This document shows, in pieces, positions 33,270 through 44,761 of a stretch of 64,000 nucleotides of DNA. The position numbers and the translations under genes were made by a program. The notes below the pieces were generated by a model. It made no database searches. It was given only the letters and a program-made list of their open reading frames with translations, and was not told where the DNA came from. The stretch lies in assembly GCA_958450365.1 (NCBI GenBank), contig CAUEEP010000733.1, positions 992,001 through 1,056,000 on the forward strand. Direction: 5' to 3'. The stretch is from Mesorhabditis belari. Lineage: Eukaryota; Nematoda; Chromadorea; Rhabditida; Rhabditidae. Position 1 is the first letter of the stretch. Every line of letters starts with the position of its first letter.

Positions 33270-34503
33270 ATGAGGTCAGGCCACACAGAAGAACTTCGTT
33301 TGATTGAGGTACTTGTTTTGTTTGTTGATTTAGTTGTATTTTTATGTTTAATTTTTAATTAATTTTTAGATGTTTACGACCCGGACAAGACGGAGAAACA
33401 AAGTCGCTTGCCTCTACGTGCGGCCATGCGGTGATGCGGCACGGTACACTCTCCTTTTCTCGCACGGAAATGCTGTCGATCTCGGACAAATGAGTAGTTT
33501 CTACTATGGACTTGGATACCGCTTGGGATGCAATGTGTTTAGCTACGATTATTCAGGTTTGGTTTTATCCTAAATTTGCTAATAGATAGGACTTGACATT
33601 TAAAGATTATAAAAAGTTTTTGACTAATAAACAAGAAAGTCTTTATTAAGTTAATGAACTTTTTAAATTTCCAGGTTATGGTTGCTCGACTGGTAAAGCT
33701 AGCGAGAAGAACCTCTACGCCGATATTCAAGCAGCTTTTGAGGCTCTCCAAACAAGGTTCAAACAAACTTCTTACTTTGCAAAATCTTTTGAATAATAAT
33801 TTTATGTTTACATTTGGCTTATTTTAAAGTTTAGATATGACATTCCTGCTGAGCGGGTGATTCTCTACGGGCAAAGCATCGGAACGGTGCCTTCAGTGGA
33901 TTTGGCTTCGAAACACCCCGATGTAGCTGCTTTGGTGATTCTTTTTGCACATTTCTTCATTTATAAGCTTTCAGATATTACATTCTCCTTTGATGTCCGG
34001 AATGCGAGTTGCTTTTCCGGGGACACAACGGACTTGGTGTTGCGATGCTTTTCCTTCAATAGGTTTCACTTCATTTCTTATAGAGTCTACTTTGTATTTT
34101 AGAAAAAGTACCTCGGGTCACTTGTCCTACTCTTGTTATACATGGTACTGATGACGAGGTAAACTGGGTTTATAGTTTTAGTACTAAACTTTCAATTAGG
34201 TTATCGACTTTTCACATGGAGTCTCGATTTATGAGCGATGCCCAGCTTCAGTGGAGCCGTTATGGGTGTGTTTTCTGAAAATACTTGATCGATTTTGACG
34301 AAGAGAATATCTATTGTTTTAAGTTGTTTGATTCTTTATCTAAAGCTTGTTTTAAGGTTGCCGGCGCTGGGCACAGCGATGTGGGGTTGCACGCGGCTTA
34401 CTTGGAACGACTACGACTCTTCATCGAAAATGAGGCCGGCAAGAAACCAGCCACCACCCAAGCTTATCAACCAAATGGGTTTGTTTTTGTTTCAATCAGG
34501 TAA
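33270..34503 (+). CDS. aho-3: ABHD17/AHO-3-type alpha/beta hydrolase, N-terminus missing
   Basis: Exons 33270-33308, 33370-33556, 33675-33756, 33835-33934, 33975-34062, 34103-34158, 34200-34265, 34357-34503 join in phase. Conserved family blocks are all visible: [40 protein letters not shown], the nucleophile elbow [19 protein letters not shown] (Ser), [20 protein letters not shown] (Asp) and [12 protein letters not shown] (His), giving a full Ser-Asp-His triad. ABHD17 proteins are depalmitoylases on membranes, and C. elegans AHO-3 acts in behaviour. The family's N-terminal Cys cluster, which anchors it to membrane, is absent. Codons upstream of 33270 run into a stop from the 66-bp repeat. 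So the gene was broken at that join or its first exon lies elsewhere. Confidence 0.75.
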
Positions 34504-37500
34504 AAAAATCAGAATACACCGCAAAACTTCATTTTCTGAAAATATTGCCGTTTTAGAGCCATCAAAAGTACGCGTAACAACGACTCGGCTCGAACTGCAT
34601 AAATGCGAATCTAATTTTTCTTCTAATCCTTCCTCGCTTAATACATGTACGAGCTTTGTTGGCAATATGGCAATATTCTTTGTTTGTTATAACTAAATAT
34701 ATTTGCTAAATATAAATAAATATTATAACTAAATATAAATATACTAAATAAATATAGCACAACTATTCGACAAATAAGAGGCAAACCGCTGTTGTTTTCT
34801 CCCAAGACCTCGAGTAAAAATTCAAATTGAAAAACCGTAAATAACTTATAGCCTAAACACTTTTGGAAACTTGATCATTCTTAAACCATACTTGAGCGTG
34901 ATCAATTTGACGTCCACAGTGCTTCAAGATCTTTGCGACAGCAGAAATAGCGTTCTCGGTAGCACTGGTGCCTCAAAATAAAGTTACTTCTGTATTTGCT
35001 GCCAGTTACAAACCTTCCTCAGCTGCACGAGCATCAGGTTGGTTCATTTCAGCCAAAAGTAGAAGCACTGCACGCAGATATCGGTGAACAGTGTGCCCCG
35101 AAGAGCCATAACTTCTAAAGTAAAAAATAAAGTTAGCACGGCAGTTTTTCCTTGACAAATCCATACGCCGTAGCCTGTCGCACTTCAGGGTGCTGATCTT
35201 TTAAGCACTCCACCAGACGAGGAGCAAAAGCTTGCTGGATGAGTTGTGCTTCCTAAATAAGTGATTTTATAAACAACGCGTCCACCACGCTAGCATTTTA
35301 CTTTTGGTGCAAACTCGATCAAATCGTCTACCATGCAAACAGCCCATTGACCATCAGTGTAATCGCGACTTTGATCAATCATCACAATAATACCAGGAAT
35401 AATCGATTGAACCGTTGGATAAAAAGTTGGACCGAACGACTAAAATTAACCATTTAAACTTTGGAATTGATCTAAAAGTCAACCTTAAAGCAAGCATGAA
35501 AGAGATTCGACACGCATCCAAGCAAGTTAGCATCACTTTCTTGATCTTCATCAGCCTTATTGTGTGCGTCTTCTGGATCAGCATCTTCATACACCAACAA
35601 ACAAAAAGACTTCGCTAGTTTAGACTTGATAGCCAACCTCTTTAGCTTCTCGTTGATTACGGCGTTCCTCGAACTTCGTCAACTGACAGCAATGTGACAG
35701 TTCCAAGCAATGTGACAGCTTCGGCGATGGAATTCATTTGTTCCGCAAGGACATCTAGATCGTTCTCGGAATCCAATGTGCTCCATAGTCGCATAGTAGG
35801 TCTAAACAAGTATTTAGTCAAAATGCATTCTTAGAAAAAAAGCTCCACCTGCCCGAGTGGATACATTACTTCAGGTCCTTGTTCCTTGAAACACTCCAAA
35901 AACGCTGGCAACATTTCAGCCGATGACTCCCTGACTCCGAAGTTCATTCGTAAATATTAATTCATGTGTTAACAAACCTTCATGGGACACGAACTTCAAA
36001 TTCTTGAGGACATGTGGCAGCACTTGCCAGGCTTAAGGACCAAACAGTTCTAAAAGTGCATAGAATTCGAATCAATAGTCCCAAGCTTGCATACCTTTCA
36101 ACTCTCTAGCCTAGCAGACGAGCATTTCGCAAGTCTTTTCCTCAATTCCAGCCGTTCTGATTCCGAACGGGCGATTGTCATCAACAGTCGTGAACGACCA
36201 TGCATGATCATTTTCATGATCATTGGCTTCCGAGTCTACAATCTATGCTCTTCGAACATTTGATAACAGCGACATACCGTCAACAACAGTCATTTCGGGG
36301 AGCATACCCGATGTAGACAATGGTCCAAGAACCTAAAACCCTCCGGTAAATTACCTTGCAAATGCGGGTCCATGAGCTGATCCTGTAAGTGGTTTGTGGA
36401 TTATCAGGTGGAAGATTGGCCTAAAGAAACTTCACTAAGGACAACAGCATTCATAAACCAACATCGTATCAGCAAGCATGTTCATAATTTCCTGCCCGTC
36501 ATTTGCAAACTTCTCCCGCCCAACAGGACGCCCAATTTGTGACACACATTCGATCGTCTTGCCTCGAAGTAGCTAAACGGACTTAAAGAAGTTAAAATAT
36601 AAATGGGATACCTTGTAGTCGTCGCCACTCGAGTTTTGCAAGATGAACTTTAGGGGCCCAATCATTCGATCGTAATTTTGAATGAATTCAGTCTGAGCCG
36701 CATCCGCCACTTCAATAACATCACTTCTAAAAAGGTACGTTTCGATCATAAAACCTGACGCAATAGTTGTTATCACTTGCTCGATAACCAATTTCTTGTT
36801 TTTCTCAAGTCGATGTTTGAAAGTCGCTTCCAAAACTTGCTCGAAGGAGCTCATCATCTAAAATAATAGCTCGTTTGATTAAAGTTAGATAATACTCATA
36901 TCAGGTAAATAATTGGAGATGGTGTTCTTGGGGCACTCCTCGCTGAAGTTGACCAGAGCTGCACCAGCATGTGCGGCCACACGCATCACCGATAAGTACA
37001 ATAGAGTGTGAACAAGAGCAGGTACAACCTAATACAAAGGTACGAATTCAAAATTAAAACTCTTTAAAACCTCGTGGCATTTCTTCTGAAGAGTAGGCTC
37101 AAAATCGGTCGACATTTGTCCTAAAAATAAACTTAACCACTTTGTTAGAAGGAATAGCTCTTACCCAAGGCGTTGCACGGTGCGTAACAAACACGCGGAT
37201 GCTAAAACCGAAATTTGTATAACTTTCTGCCAAGTAACAAACCTCATCAAGGAGATACGGGATAACTTTGCCAACAATCTCCACAATCTTTGCCTCCATC
37301 ACCGACTTGCAACCCTCGCCAATTCTCGATACTGTGAAAATGGCCGCATGTCGTTTCTTCCAATCACCTAAGCAGGAAATAAATAACTTCTTGAAGAGGA
37401 AGTCATGCCATTGTTGAGAAGTTGCGAAACCATTGCCAACCCCGGCTGAAAAGTGGCCTTGACACCCGAAGCACAGCAGATTCGATCCAATGACGTTTCT

Positions 37501-37645
37501 CCAAGAGCAGCATTATCTTCTTCGATATCCTCGCAGCATCGTCCATGGAAAGCCATTCAAACAATTAAATTTGAGAAATATTTATATCACAATTTACCTT
37601 CTGTCTCATCTTCCAAGTCCGCCATAGAGAGAATACAAACTTCCA
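34501..37645 (-). repeat. Large inverted duplication, copy 1 (with 48592-51435)
   Basis: The whole block, from the 3' flank of the hydrolase gene to inside the importin-5 pseudogene, is present in reverse at 48592-51435. Nearly every base I compared matched. Copy 2 lacks about 120 bases (37437-37560 of copy 1) and about 190 bases (around 35225-35410). The spacer is about 11 kb. Confidence 0.93.
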
Positions 37646-37793
37646 CTAAAATAAAGCAGATAATAGTAAATAAAAAGGCTTTAACGTACACATGGCTCTT
37701 TTCTTGATCATGTTTGGTGCTGCCTCGCAAAAATATGGGATGGTCTCCAGGGCTATATGATGGTAGGATTCTTCCAATTCAGTCTTATTTGTG
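34905..37793 (-). pseudogene. imb-3: Importin-5 (RanBP5/IMB-3) pseudogene, copy 1
   Basis: HEAT-repeat segments in the order of importin-5, a nuclear import receptor: YHHIALETIPYFCEAAPNMI (about 37710), DNAALGETSLDRICCASG (37500), DWKKRHAAIFTLSRIGEGCK, VVPALVHTLLYLSVMRVAAH, NKKLVIEQVITTIAS joined by a 45-nt intron to VADAAQTEF, and LLRGKTIECVSQIGRPVG. Both the N-terminal part and roughly the last 200-250 residues of the family are missing. The frame is broken: the conserved MLVCYAKEL-type block reads MLVC-stop-ARELK (36115), and the next exon has a TAA (ELFGP-stop-AW, about 36045). It is therefore not functional. One 41-nt intron would need a GC donor (GCATGA). Confidence 0.85.
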
Positions 37794-37833
37794 ATTTGGG
37801 GGATTGTCGTAAGTTCTTGTAAATCAATACTCG

Positions 37834-38070
37834 TTACAGACGTGTTGTTTTTTGAAAGTGTACTTTGCTGAGTTTTTGCCAGGTGAGGGTCTTTTCATGG
37901 ATTGTGAGGATAAGCATCATCCTGCATAAGACACCAAATCCTATTGCTAAAGTGATTTTTGGCTCATGAAAAAAGGTCTTTCTCATTCGAGATCGTCGTA
38001 GTCGTGGATCGACAACAGGCCTCAAAAGAAACCCTACAAGGAGCGCCGACTTTTTACGATCAGTAATCAT
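37834..38070 (-). CDS. Small basic one-helix protein candidate
   Basis: 78 residues from an ATG at 38070: a basic N-terminal half (DPRLRRSRMRKTFFHEPK), then one hydrophobic stretch (LAIGFGVLCRMMLIL). It resembles small mitochondrial or membrane proteins in layout only, and the C-terminal part may be intron. No family recognised, and it could be chance. Confidence 0.25.
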   Translation of the reverse strand: MITDRKKSALLVGFLLRPVVDPRLRRSRMRKTFFHEPKITLAIGFGVLCRMMLILTIHEKTLTWQKLSKVHFQKTTRL

Positions 38071-38257
38071 GTAATCCTTATTGGTTTAAACTTTTATTGA
38101 AGGAACATCGTCAAGGCGGGCATAATTACATTACACGATGTTTTACAAAAAAATTACATTACATGATACATTACAAAAGAAAAAGGATAGTGGACCAAAA
38201 TGGTCTTAAACAAGGAAAAAGGAGGCAGACATGTGGCGCACAAAAGAAACGAAATCA

Positions 38258-40027
38258 CTACAGTTCAGGCAAAAGAGAATTCCAATCAGATGATTTCTGC
38301 ACAAGTTTCGACATCGCTGTATCCTTTTCGTATTCAATTTTGAACTTCGAAGCTAAAAATAAAAACTGGTTTGAATAGCTACAAAAACATTTACTTAAAA
38401 AAGAATTTAAAAAACGACCTGGAAGCACATCAGCTAGAATCGTAGCTTTAGCATTGTTCAAATTGACTTCCGTGTTCATCGGGCCGGCCACTGCTGGTTT
38501 GTAGGGATTCGCTTTTCTTTTCGGCCATTCTTTCTTACGCGCCCTGCCGGCGATTTCATCGGCCTAAAATTCATGAAAAATCAAATCAACTACAAATTAA
38601 GCTATTAATCATGTTATAAATTATATTGTTTAAGCGATTACTTGTTGATTGCCAGGATCTGTCTCGTGACCTTTGATCCACTCAAAGACGACTCCTTGAG
38701 GGAATAGATGTGCTACGTTTTGGAGATTCAACAGACTAAACCCAAAATATAGAAGAATATAAACTCAAGGACAAACTTCTCTTTATCCGCTGAGCTCAAT
38801 TCATAAACTCGATCGCCATTTCGCAACGGCATTTTCTCGTGCTCGCCCCGACTGAGGTTGCCCACGGCCTTGATGAGATCCAAGCAGTCGGTTCTCACCA
38901 CCACTTTTTGACCCCTGTATGATTCAGCATTTTTTATACACAAAATTTGCTCTAAATTATAATTACGCAAATAAATAGTACGTACTTGTAACCTTTCCAA
39001 ATACGTAAACGATGCAATCCCATGTTGGCGGCGAGTGTTTCAGTGGCAAATGCGTTCGCGACCTCAAAATCGATGGGAAATCCACTAAATTTCAGAGCAT
39101 TTTTAAGTTCGTATTGACCGATTTCAATTTTAAAGAGCCATAAAATATTTTATTATTTAAAGTTCACTTAAAAACACCTAAAAAGACTTACAAATTGAGC
39201 GGGTGACATTTCCCAAAGAAATTTCCGAGCGCTGCCTTGAACTCTCCACGCGGTCCAACTTCTTCACAAAAAGCTCCATCGGAATATAAGTAGATCGTAT
39301 TTGACTCGAAACTTTGATTAAGCAGCACACCTTTGCTACTGCTCAATTGTGACGTCTGTGTCCAATTCTCTGGGAATCCTGTAAAAAACAAAGCAAATGA
39401 CCATTGTTTAGAACATTCTTAACTTATTTAACAAATAACTTTCAAAACGTACCATAAGCGACTTTCGTGTATTTCGTGTTCTTCTGGTAGTGTGACCAAA
39501 CATCCATTTCCAGCTTCAACCACTAAAATCATAACAGCCATAAATTTAGTTGTTGCATCAGAAAACTTACCTTGTCTATTTCTTGCTTGGAACTCAGGAA
39601 CTCAGGTTTATCCTTTGCGGACTTTCCTGCAGGCTCCCTTTCTTCATCTTCTTTTGAACGATTTTCAAGTAGTGGCTCTGAAACGAGAAGAGTGGTAACA
39701 TTTAAAAAGTCAAAATTAAGAAAGATAACAATCCTGAATTTCACCAATTTTTTAGTTTCAGATAACTATTTCTGCAATGGATATTTCTGAACACACGTAA
39801 AATATTGCAAGAAACTTATAAAAAATCTATAAACTAGCGCAAGAACACTAGTTAGCAAAACATATCAAAACAATATATTTTCCATGAAAAGCTGTGGGAA
39901 ATTCAAGGTTGCGAAAATAGCGATTAATAAGAAAAATCAAAGTAAATCGCGAAAAAGGAAACAAACCTTTCCATGTACAAAGACGTTTAATCCAACGAAT
40001 GAGGAAACAGCTACGACCGAGAAACAT
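38258..40027 (-). CDS. rnh-1: Ribonuclease H1, 9 exons, complete
   Basis: Exons (minus) 40027-39967, 39677-39571, 39522-39453, 39378-39192, 39084-38986, 38914-38777, 38735-38642, 38563-38419, 38352-38258 join in phase to 331 residues. RNase H1 cuts the RNA of RNA:DNA hybrids and removes R-loops and primers in nucleus and mitochondria. The basic, hydrophobic start MFLGRSCFLIRWIKRLCTWK could be a mitochondrial presequence. A Lys/Glu-rich linker follows, then a GFPENW segment that may be a remnant of the hybrid-binding domain. The catalytic fold shows the four acidic positions: Asp in IYLYSDGAF, Glu in ANAFATETLAANMGLHRLRI, Asp in VVVRTDCLDLIKAV and Asp in GHETDPGNQQADEIAGRARK. The conserved WIKGH loop is present. 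A 45-residue tail extends beyond the fold. Confidence 0.85.
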
Positions 40028-40271
40028 TTTCAAAATGTTTTTGACTGAAAAAACAATTTGTGATCAATGCGCCTTAAATGCAAATTTTAAAATATCAAAT
40101 TTAAATTATTTTAAATTATCAAAGAAATTTATCTTCCGACCCTCTTTTCCGGAAGAGCTCTGTAACGCGAGATATTTGGCGTACAAAATTGCTTCAATGC
40201 TCCGTTTCCAGTCGCGGAAGTCAAAACCTAAATATTATATATTTTGGATCAAGCAAAGATGGGATTCAGTC

Positions 40272-41898
40272 TTACACAATAGTTACTTCGGGACAACGTT
40301 CCCTAACACGAGAGAGTAAATCATTCAAATATTCTTCCATATCACGAAGCCGAGAATCCTAGAGAATATTCGACTTATTGATAATTCATTCGAACCTTTA
40401 CGCGAGCTTCCTTTTTCAGTTTATCGATTTTTGCAAGTGGATCTTGTCGATGCGCCGCATCATGCATATCATAGGAAACAGTCTAAATAGTCAGATATAT
40501 TATAAACCGTCGCCGCTAAATGTTTCACGCTTTTACAATAAAAAAAATAAGGTCATTCAAACCTGGTTTCTGTGATTAGGGCTGATTCCCGAGCTAGTAA
40601 TAGACGGTGGACGAGCCGCATGTGGTGGTGATTGAAAGCTTTCCGCTGTCGATAATGTTGAAATCTCCGCACCCTAAAAATACTACATAATTTAGGTGTT
40701 TAAGTCATTAACCTATTTTAACTTATTAGTCTTTATTAAACGCGCAAAGAGCAAAATGCTCACCGTGGTGGGGCTTGTCGGCTCATAATAAATCTCATTG
40801 TGCAAGTAATCAAGGGATTCGTCGCGTTTAATGATCGACTTCACCTCGGCTTTGTTATTTTCTCTTAATGTTTCATCTGGATCTTTTTCTTGCATATCCG
40901 TTGATAACTTAAGTGAAAGTCATTCGATAGATATTAACAAAATCAAAAAACCTGTTTGAATGAGTTTTGGCTCCATCGTTGACTGTTTTTGCTTTTTCTT
41001 CCCAAACAAACGTGAAATCGTCCCTCCTTTGCTCACCTAATATAAAAAGTTATAAAGTTTCAATTGAGCTGTAAACCTTGCTGCTTGTGGAAGTTGCTGA
41101 AACGTCAGAAATACCACTGGCGATCCTCAGGTTGTCGGGGTCATTTTGGTGTCGTAACTTCCCCTAACTTGATCTTTCCTTTGATTTTGTCAAGAATCGA
41201 ATCTAAAGTTAGGTAATTACTCAAACACAAAATAAGCTTCTGCCAAAAGCTCAAGGAAACGTGTTTTTTCGATTTTAAAATTACTCTTAAAAGCTGACCT
41301 TTGCGTCCAATAATGTTCAGAGATTGATTTGAGATTGAAAGATTGGATTTCTCAAGACGAAATTCGAATCTCAATAAAAACCTCTCCTGGATACTTTTTT
41401 TCGCTGGCTTTCTTCCGAAGCAGATACCTAAAACAAAAACGATACAAATTTTTATGTTTGTTGAATGTCACCGCCTCGTCACTCCTCTGATTGCTGTTGC
41501 CTTATCCAACGGCACCTCCACTCGACCGATTACATCATTCCGACCAATCCGCAATTTGTGCTGGACACACCCCATTAGTTCTGCAGTCGGGTCGTTCATC
41601 TTGCTAAATTATACAATTGATAGTAGTAAAGCAAATTAAACAATTCCATGTGCTCTTCCCAGTGGCACTCTCCTTCCGTGTGTATGGACTCGGTGACCGC
41701 ACGACTACGCAGATTACTCTAGAATATTTTGTTTTATGCATGAAAACTGTCAAACCATGCATAGTCACTGTTACCAGGGGCCTCCATAGTTGAGTGGCTT
41801 TTCAAATAGAGTCCACGAGCACTGATCACTAAACATCAATCTTACATTTGCTACATGACCGCGATTTTACCTGACACTAGAAGAACTTTGGCTTCCAT
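40272..41898 (-). CDS. Rab11-family interacting protein with N-terminal C2 domain
   Basis: The first exons (minus) 41898-41871, 41828-41756, 41716-41642, 41603-41472 and one starting at 41427 join in phase and encode a C2 domain: MEAKVLLVSVISARGLYLKS, GNSDYACNLRSRAV, ECHWEEHMEL, VQHKLRIGRNDVIGRVEVPL and RYLLRKKASEKKYPGEVFIE. Middle exons are Ser/Pro-rich and include ISRLFGKKKQKQS (41010) and DESLDYLHNEIYYEPTSPTT (40755-40860). The last exons give KIDKLKKEARVKDSRLRDME then EYLNDLLSRVRERCPEVTIV and stop, the Rab11-binding coiled coil of FIP proteins. Such proteins link Rab11 recycling endosomes to membranes and motors. Middle exon limits are approximate. The start region (41621-41910) is duplicated at 52268. 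It matches C. elegans RFIP-1 in layout. Confidence 0.75.
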
Positions 41899-41910
41899 CC
41901 TTTGATTTTC
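41621..41910 (-). repeat. Rab11-FIP first exons, source of duplicated block
   Basis: 290 bases covering exons 1-3 of the FIP gene recur at 52268-52556 in the same orientation with only a few substitutions (e.g. TGACCGC to TGACAGC). Confidence 0.9.
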
Positions 41911-42129
41911 TAAATAGATTGCCAAGTAACTGCTTAACGTTCAACGAACACTCATTCACATGAGTAGATAAATAGGAAAGCAACCCACAAGTCTCCGAGT
42001 TCAGTTTGATCAGTTATAAAAATTTATTTCAAATAACAACAAGTAACAGAAATCAACAACAAAACAAAACAATCAACAAAAGATTCAAGAGTTTATATTA
42101 AACTATCAAACATCTAGCTATTGATCTGT

Positions 42130-43080
42130 GGAACTTCTCCTTGGTCATATGTTAGCGGCAGGACAAATATCTAAAGCATGAATAACATTTATTTGCATAC
42201 GAGTGTAGTCTGAGAACGGTTGATCCATCAACGGCAGAACAACTCATACATAGATGCTGTTTGTGCAAAATCAAAGCTTATTTTGTGCTTCCGAGTCGAT
42301 CCACCATCTACCGAACCTGTGTTCTTGCCCTTTAGCGCAGGATACAAAATTGTCATCATTTGAGAAGCGATTTGATTGATGAAACCTTTCTAAAACAGAT
42401 CAATAACTATTAAAGAAAAAGGTTAAATACCATTTCGTACGTGTAACTCAAAAGAAGAGTTTTCTAGTCATCAGCAACGCGCCAGAAACGTAATTCGCCA
42501 TTATTTGAGCCGGATGCCCCTAGATCGGTAAATGGGTTAGCTGCAACAGACACCTAAATGAAGCGCTCACACTAAAGTTTTATGAAAAGCTTATCAAAAA
42601 ATTGCTAACAAACTTACAACCCAAAAAGGTTCCTGTTTGTTATTGCGATCGTGAGCAAACTGCTTGACAGTTCTAGGCTTCTTCTTAAATATTGACCAGA
42701 CACATGACGATCTAAAATTGCTAAACAATGAAGTCTAAGCGCAAGCTATTTACCCATCAGCTGATCCGCTAACAAAATGGTTTTCATTGAGCATCGCAAC
42801 GCAATCAATACTTCCGCAATCGTGAGAGCCATTTAGAACCTGAAACATTTTATTCAGTACGAGGCAACAACTTACTAGCTGACTTTCCGTATCGACCTTC
42901 CACAATCTAACTGATCAATCCTGACCTCCCAACTTACGATACGTTCTTTGTTCAAGCAGTCAATTGACAGCACCGCTTCCTGGTGACCAAACATCGTGTC
43001 AAGCAAGCCCATCTGTTTCAAATCCCAAAGCTAAAACAACAACAACAACAAAAAGATAAGCGAGTCGTTTCAAAGATACC
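42130..43080 (-). pseudogene. rrp-9: RRP9 (U3-55K) WD-repeat gene fragment with internal stop
   Basis: Minus-strand exons encode WD repeats in RRP9 order: LWDLKQMGLLDTMFGHQEAV, VRLWKVDTESQL, SHDCGSIDCVAMLNENHFVS, VWSIFKKKPRTVKQFAHDRN, QEPFWVVSVAANPFTDLGAS, LRFWRVADD, GFINQIASQMMTILYPALKG. RRP9 binds the U3 snoRNA in the small-subunit processome. The N-terminal half and the last repeat are missing, and a TAG follows LRFWRVADD (about 42462) where the protein should continue. Further stops follow near 42230. I call it a decayed copy; a working gene must lie elsewhere. Confidence 0.7.
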
Positions 43081-43640
43081 TTGACCTTAAAAAAATATCC
43101 TGACCTAATGTTTGTTTGAGTAAGTTTTTGTAAATTGAAATAAACCTCGGGTTTTCTGGTCAATATTTGAATGCGATTATAGAGTGTAGTGGAATAATTA
43201 CGGTAGTATGCTAGTTCCTTCTGGAGTAAGTTGTGCAGAATTGCTAATAGTTGTGTCGGGGTTGGGGGTTTACTGTAGATTACGAGTTATTTTTGCGTTG
43301 ATGATTCACAAGAAGTTGCACAAAATAAGGTCCCATTTATCCCACTTCCCGACTTTGCCGCGAAAACGCCCTTTTCATCAACTAAGAAACGTTCAGTTAA
43401 TAAATAGAAAATTTTGGGCCTGTAACGCCAGAAGTATATAACCACGGATAATAGCCAAAAATTCGCTTCTCGCCATTTCTTTTTCTCAATTTTGAAAGCC
43501 GCCTGCCCCCCCTTTTAATTTGTTTGCTATATTTCGTTTTGCTTTTTTTTTCAATTTGATTTAGAAAATGAATATTTAGTGGTCAAAAATAGATTTGACC
43601 TTGAAAATTCCCCAATATTCGATAGCTTGAGCCCCATGTA
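43081..43640. other. Intergenic DNA
   Basis: No supported gene. It holds a CCTGCCCCCC(T)TTTAATTTG block near 43503 that recurs near 43845. Confidence 0.4.
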
Positions 43641-43688
43641 TTGAAGCGCACTATAGAAGCGCACTATAGAAGCGCACTATAGAAGCGC
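43641..43688 (+). repeat. Short tandem repeat, about 13-bp unit
   Basis: Three and a half units of GAAGCGCACTATA. Confidence 0.85.
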
Positions 43689-43692
43689 GCGC

Positions 43693-43821
43693 CGGTTTGG
43701 TATTTCTTTAAGCTTTAGTAACTGTTTCCTAGCTATTTCAAGCATTTACCATTCAAGTTCAAGAAAAACCTGTTTACAAACTGCCCCCCCAACTGCTATA
43801 GCACCGAATAGAGATGAATGT
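43693..43821 (+). repeat. Direct repeat of about 130 bp, copy A
   Basis: GGTTTGGTATTTCTTTAAGC through CACCGAATAGAGATGAATGT. It recurs at 44063-44193 with a handful of changes. Confidence 0.9.
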
Positions 43822-44062
43822 AATGTAGAGATGAATGTACAAACTGCCCCCCCTTTAATTTGTTTGCTATATTTCGTTTTCCATTTTCATTTTCCTAGAC
43901 TCTCGTTGTTTTTCGGAATCTACGCATAAAACTATCCCAGGAGAAGTGCGTTTGAAGAAAAAAAAAGTTCCCCAACTACCTTAGTACCCTCTATTCAGCC
44001 AGAGCGCACTAATTCTTGCTTCTAGGGTCTTTAATGATTCTTGAAATTCTTTAAATATTCTT

Positions 44063-44193
44063 GGTTTGGTATTTCTTTAAGCTTTAGTAACTGTTTTCTA
44101 GCTATTTCAAGCATTTTTCATTCAAGTTCAAGAAAAACCTGTTTACAAACTGCCCCCCCCGACTGCTATAGCACCGAATAGAGATGAATGTAC
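44063..44193 (+). repeat. Direct repeat of about 130 bp, copy B
   Basis: Second copy of 43693-43821, same orientation. Confidence 0.9.
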
Positions 44194-44330
44194 ACTTTTT
44201 GTTAAACTGATGTTTGCGGTCATTTTGAGACCAAAATCGTGTTAATTGGTCAATTCACAAAAAAGTTATAACAGTTTGAAGACAAAAACGACGGGGGATA
44301 AGCCTGAATCTTGAATTCGGGATTGTAAAG

Positions 44331-44624
44331 GACTAATTTTGAGACCGGAAATCGATTCCTCACCCCAAAACTAGTGAAAATAGGTATAAAAAATCAAGGA
44401 AAATCGTCTACTTGAGGAAAAGTTATGAGAAACATAGTTTCACCAAAACCAAAAGACCAAAGGTTCTCACCCTAACAAGACTTATCCCCTCCCCCCGTAA
44501 GTCGGACTCACAGGGGTAGGTCAGAACTTTTGATTTTTCGAATTGCGGTAATGCGTTTCCGCTGTTCCTTTTTGATTCCGACTAATTTTGGGGTGGGGAA
44601 TCGATTTTCGGTCTCAAAATTAGA
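44331..44624. mobile_element. Fold-back element, copy 1
   Basis: Ends CTAATTTTGAGACCGGAAAT and ATTTTCGGTCTCAAAATTAG are inverted copies, with pairing extending about 42 bases (through TCACCCCAAAACTA / TAATTTTGGGGTGG). The core, with CTCCCCCCGTAAGTCGGACT, is non-coding. A second copy is at 52560-52843. Confidence 0.85.
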
Positions 44625-44761
44625 GTCAAAAAAATCTACTCTCTGGCCTTCCCTAGTTTTCTGTTATCATCGAGTGGTGGAGGGCCAAATACAGGCAAAT
44701 CTGGTCGTCTCTATGTAAAATGACCAATTTTGGTGATATCTTTTAATTTTCAGGCACAAGA

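Noticed and set aside
34905..37793. Working importin-5 gene
   Set aside because: In-frame TAG and TAA in conserved blocks, both ends missing, and the same lesions in the second copy.
38097..38378. Plus-strand frame overlapping the RNase H1 3' end
   Set aside because: It is a shadow of the confidently spliced minus-strand gene, with no independent support.
42455..42470. Read-through or recoding at the TAG in the RRP9-like frame
   Set aside because: The copy also lacks its N-terminal half and has more stops downstream, so decay is simpler.
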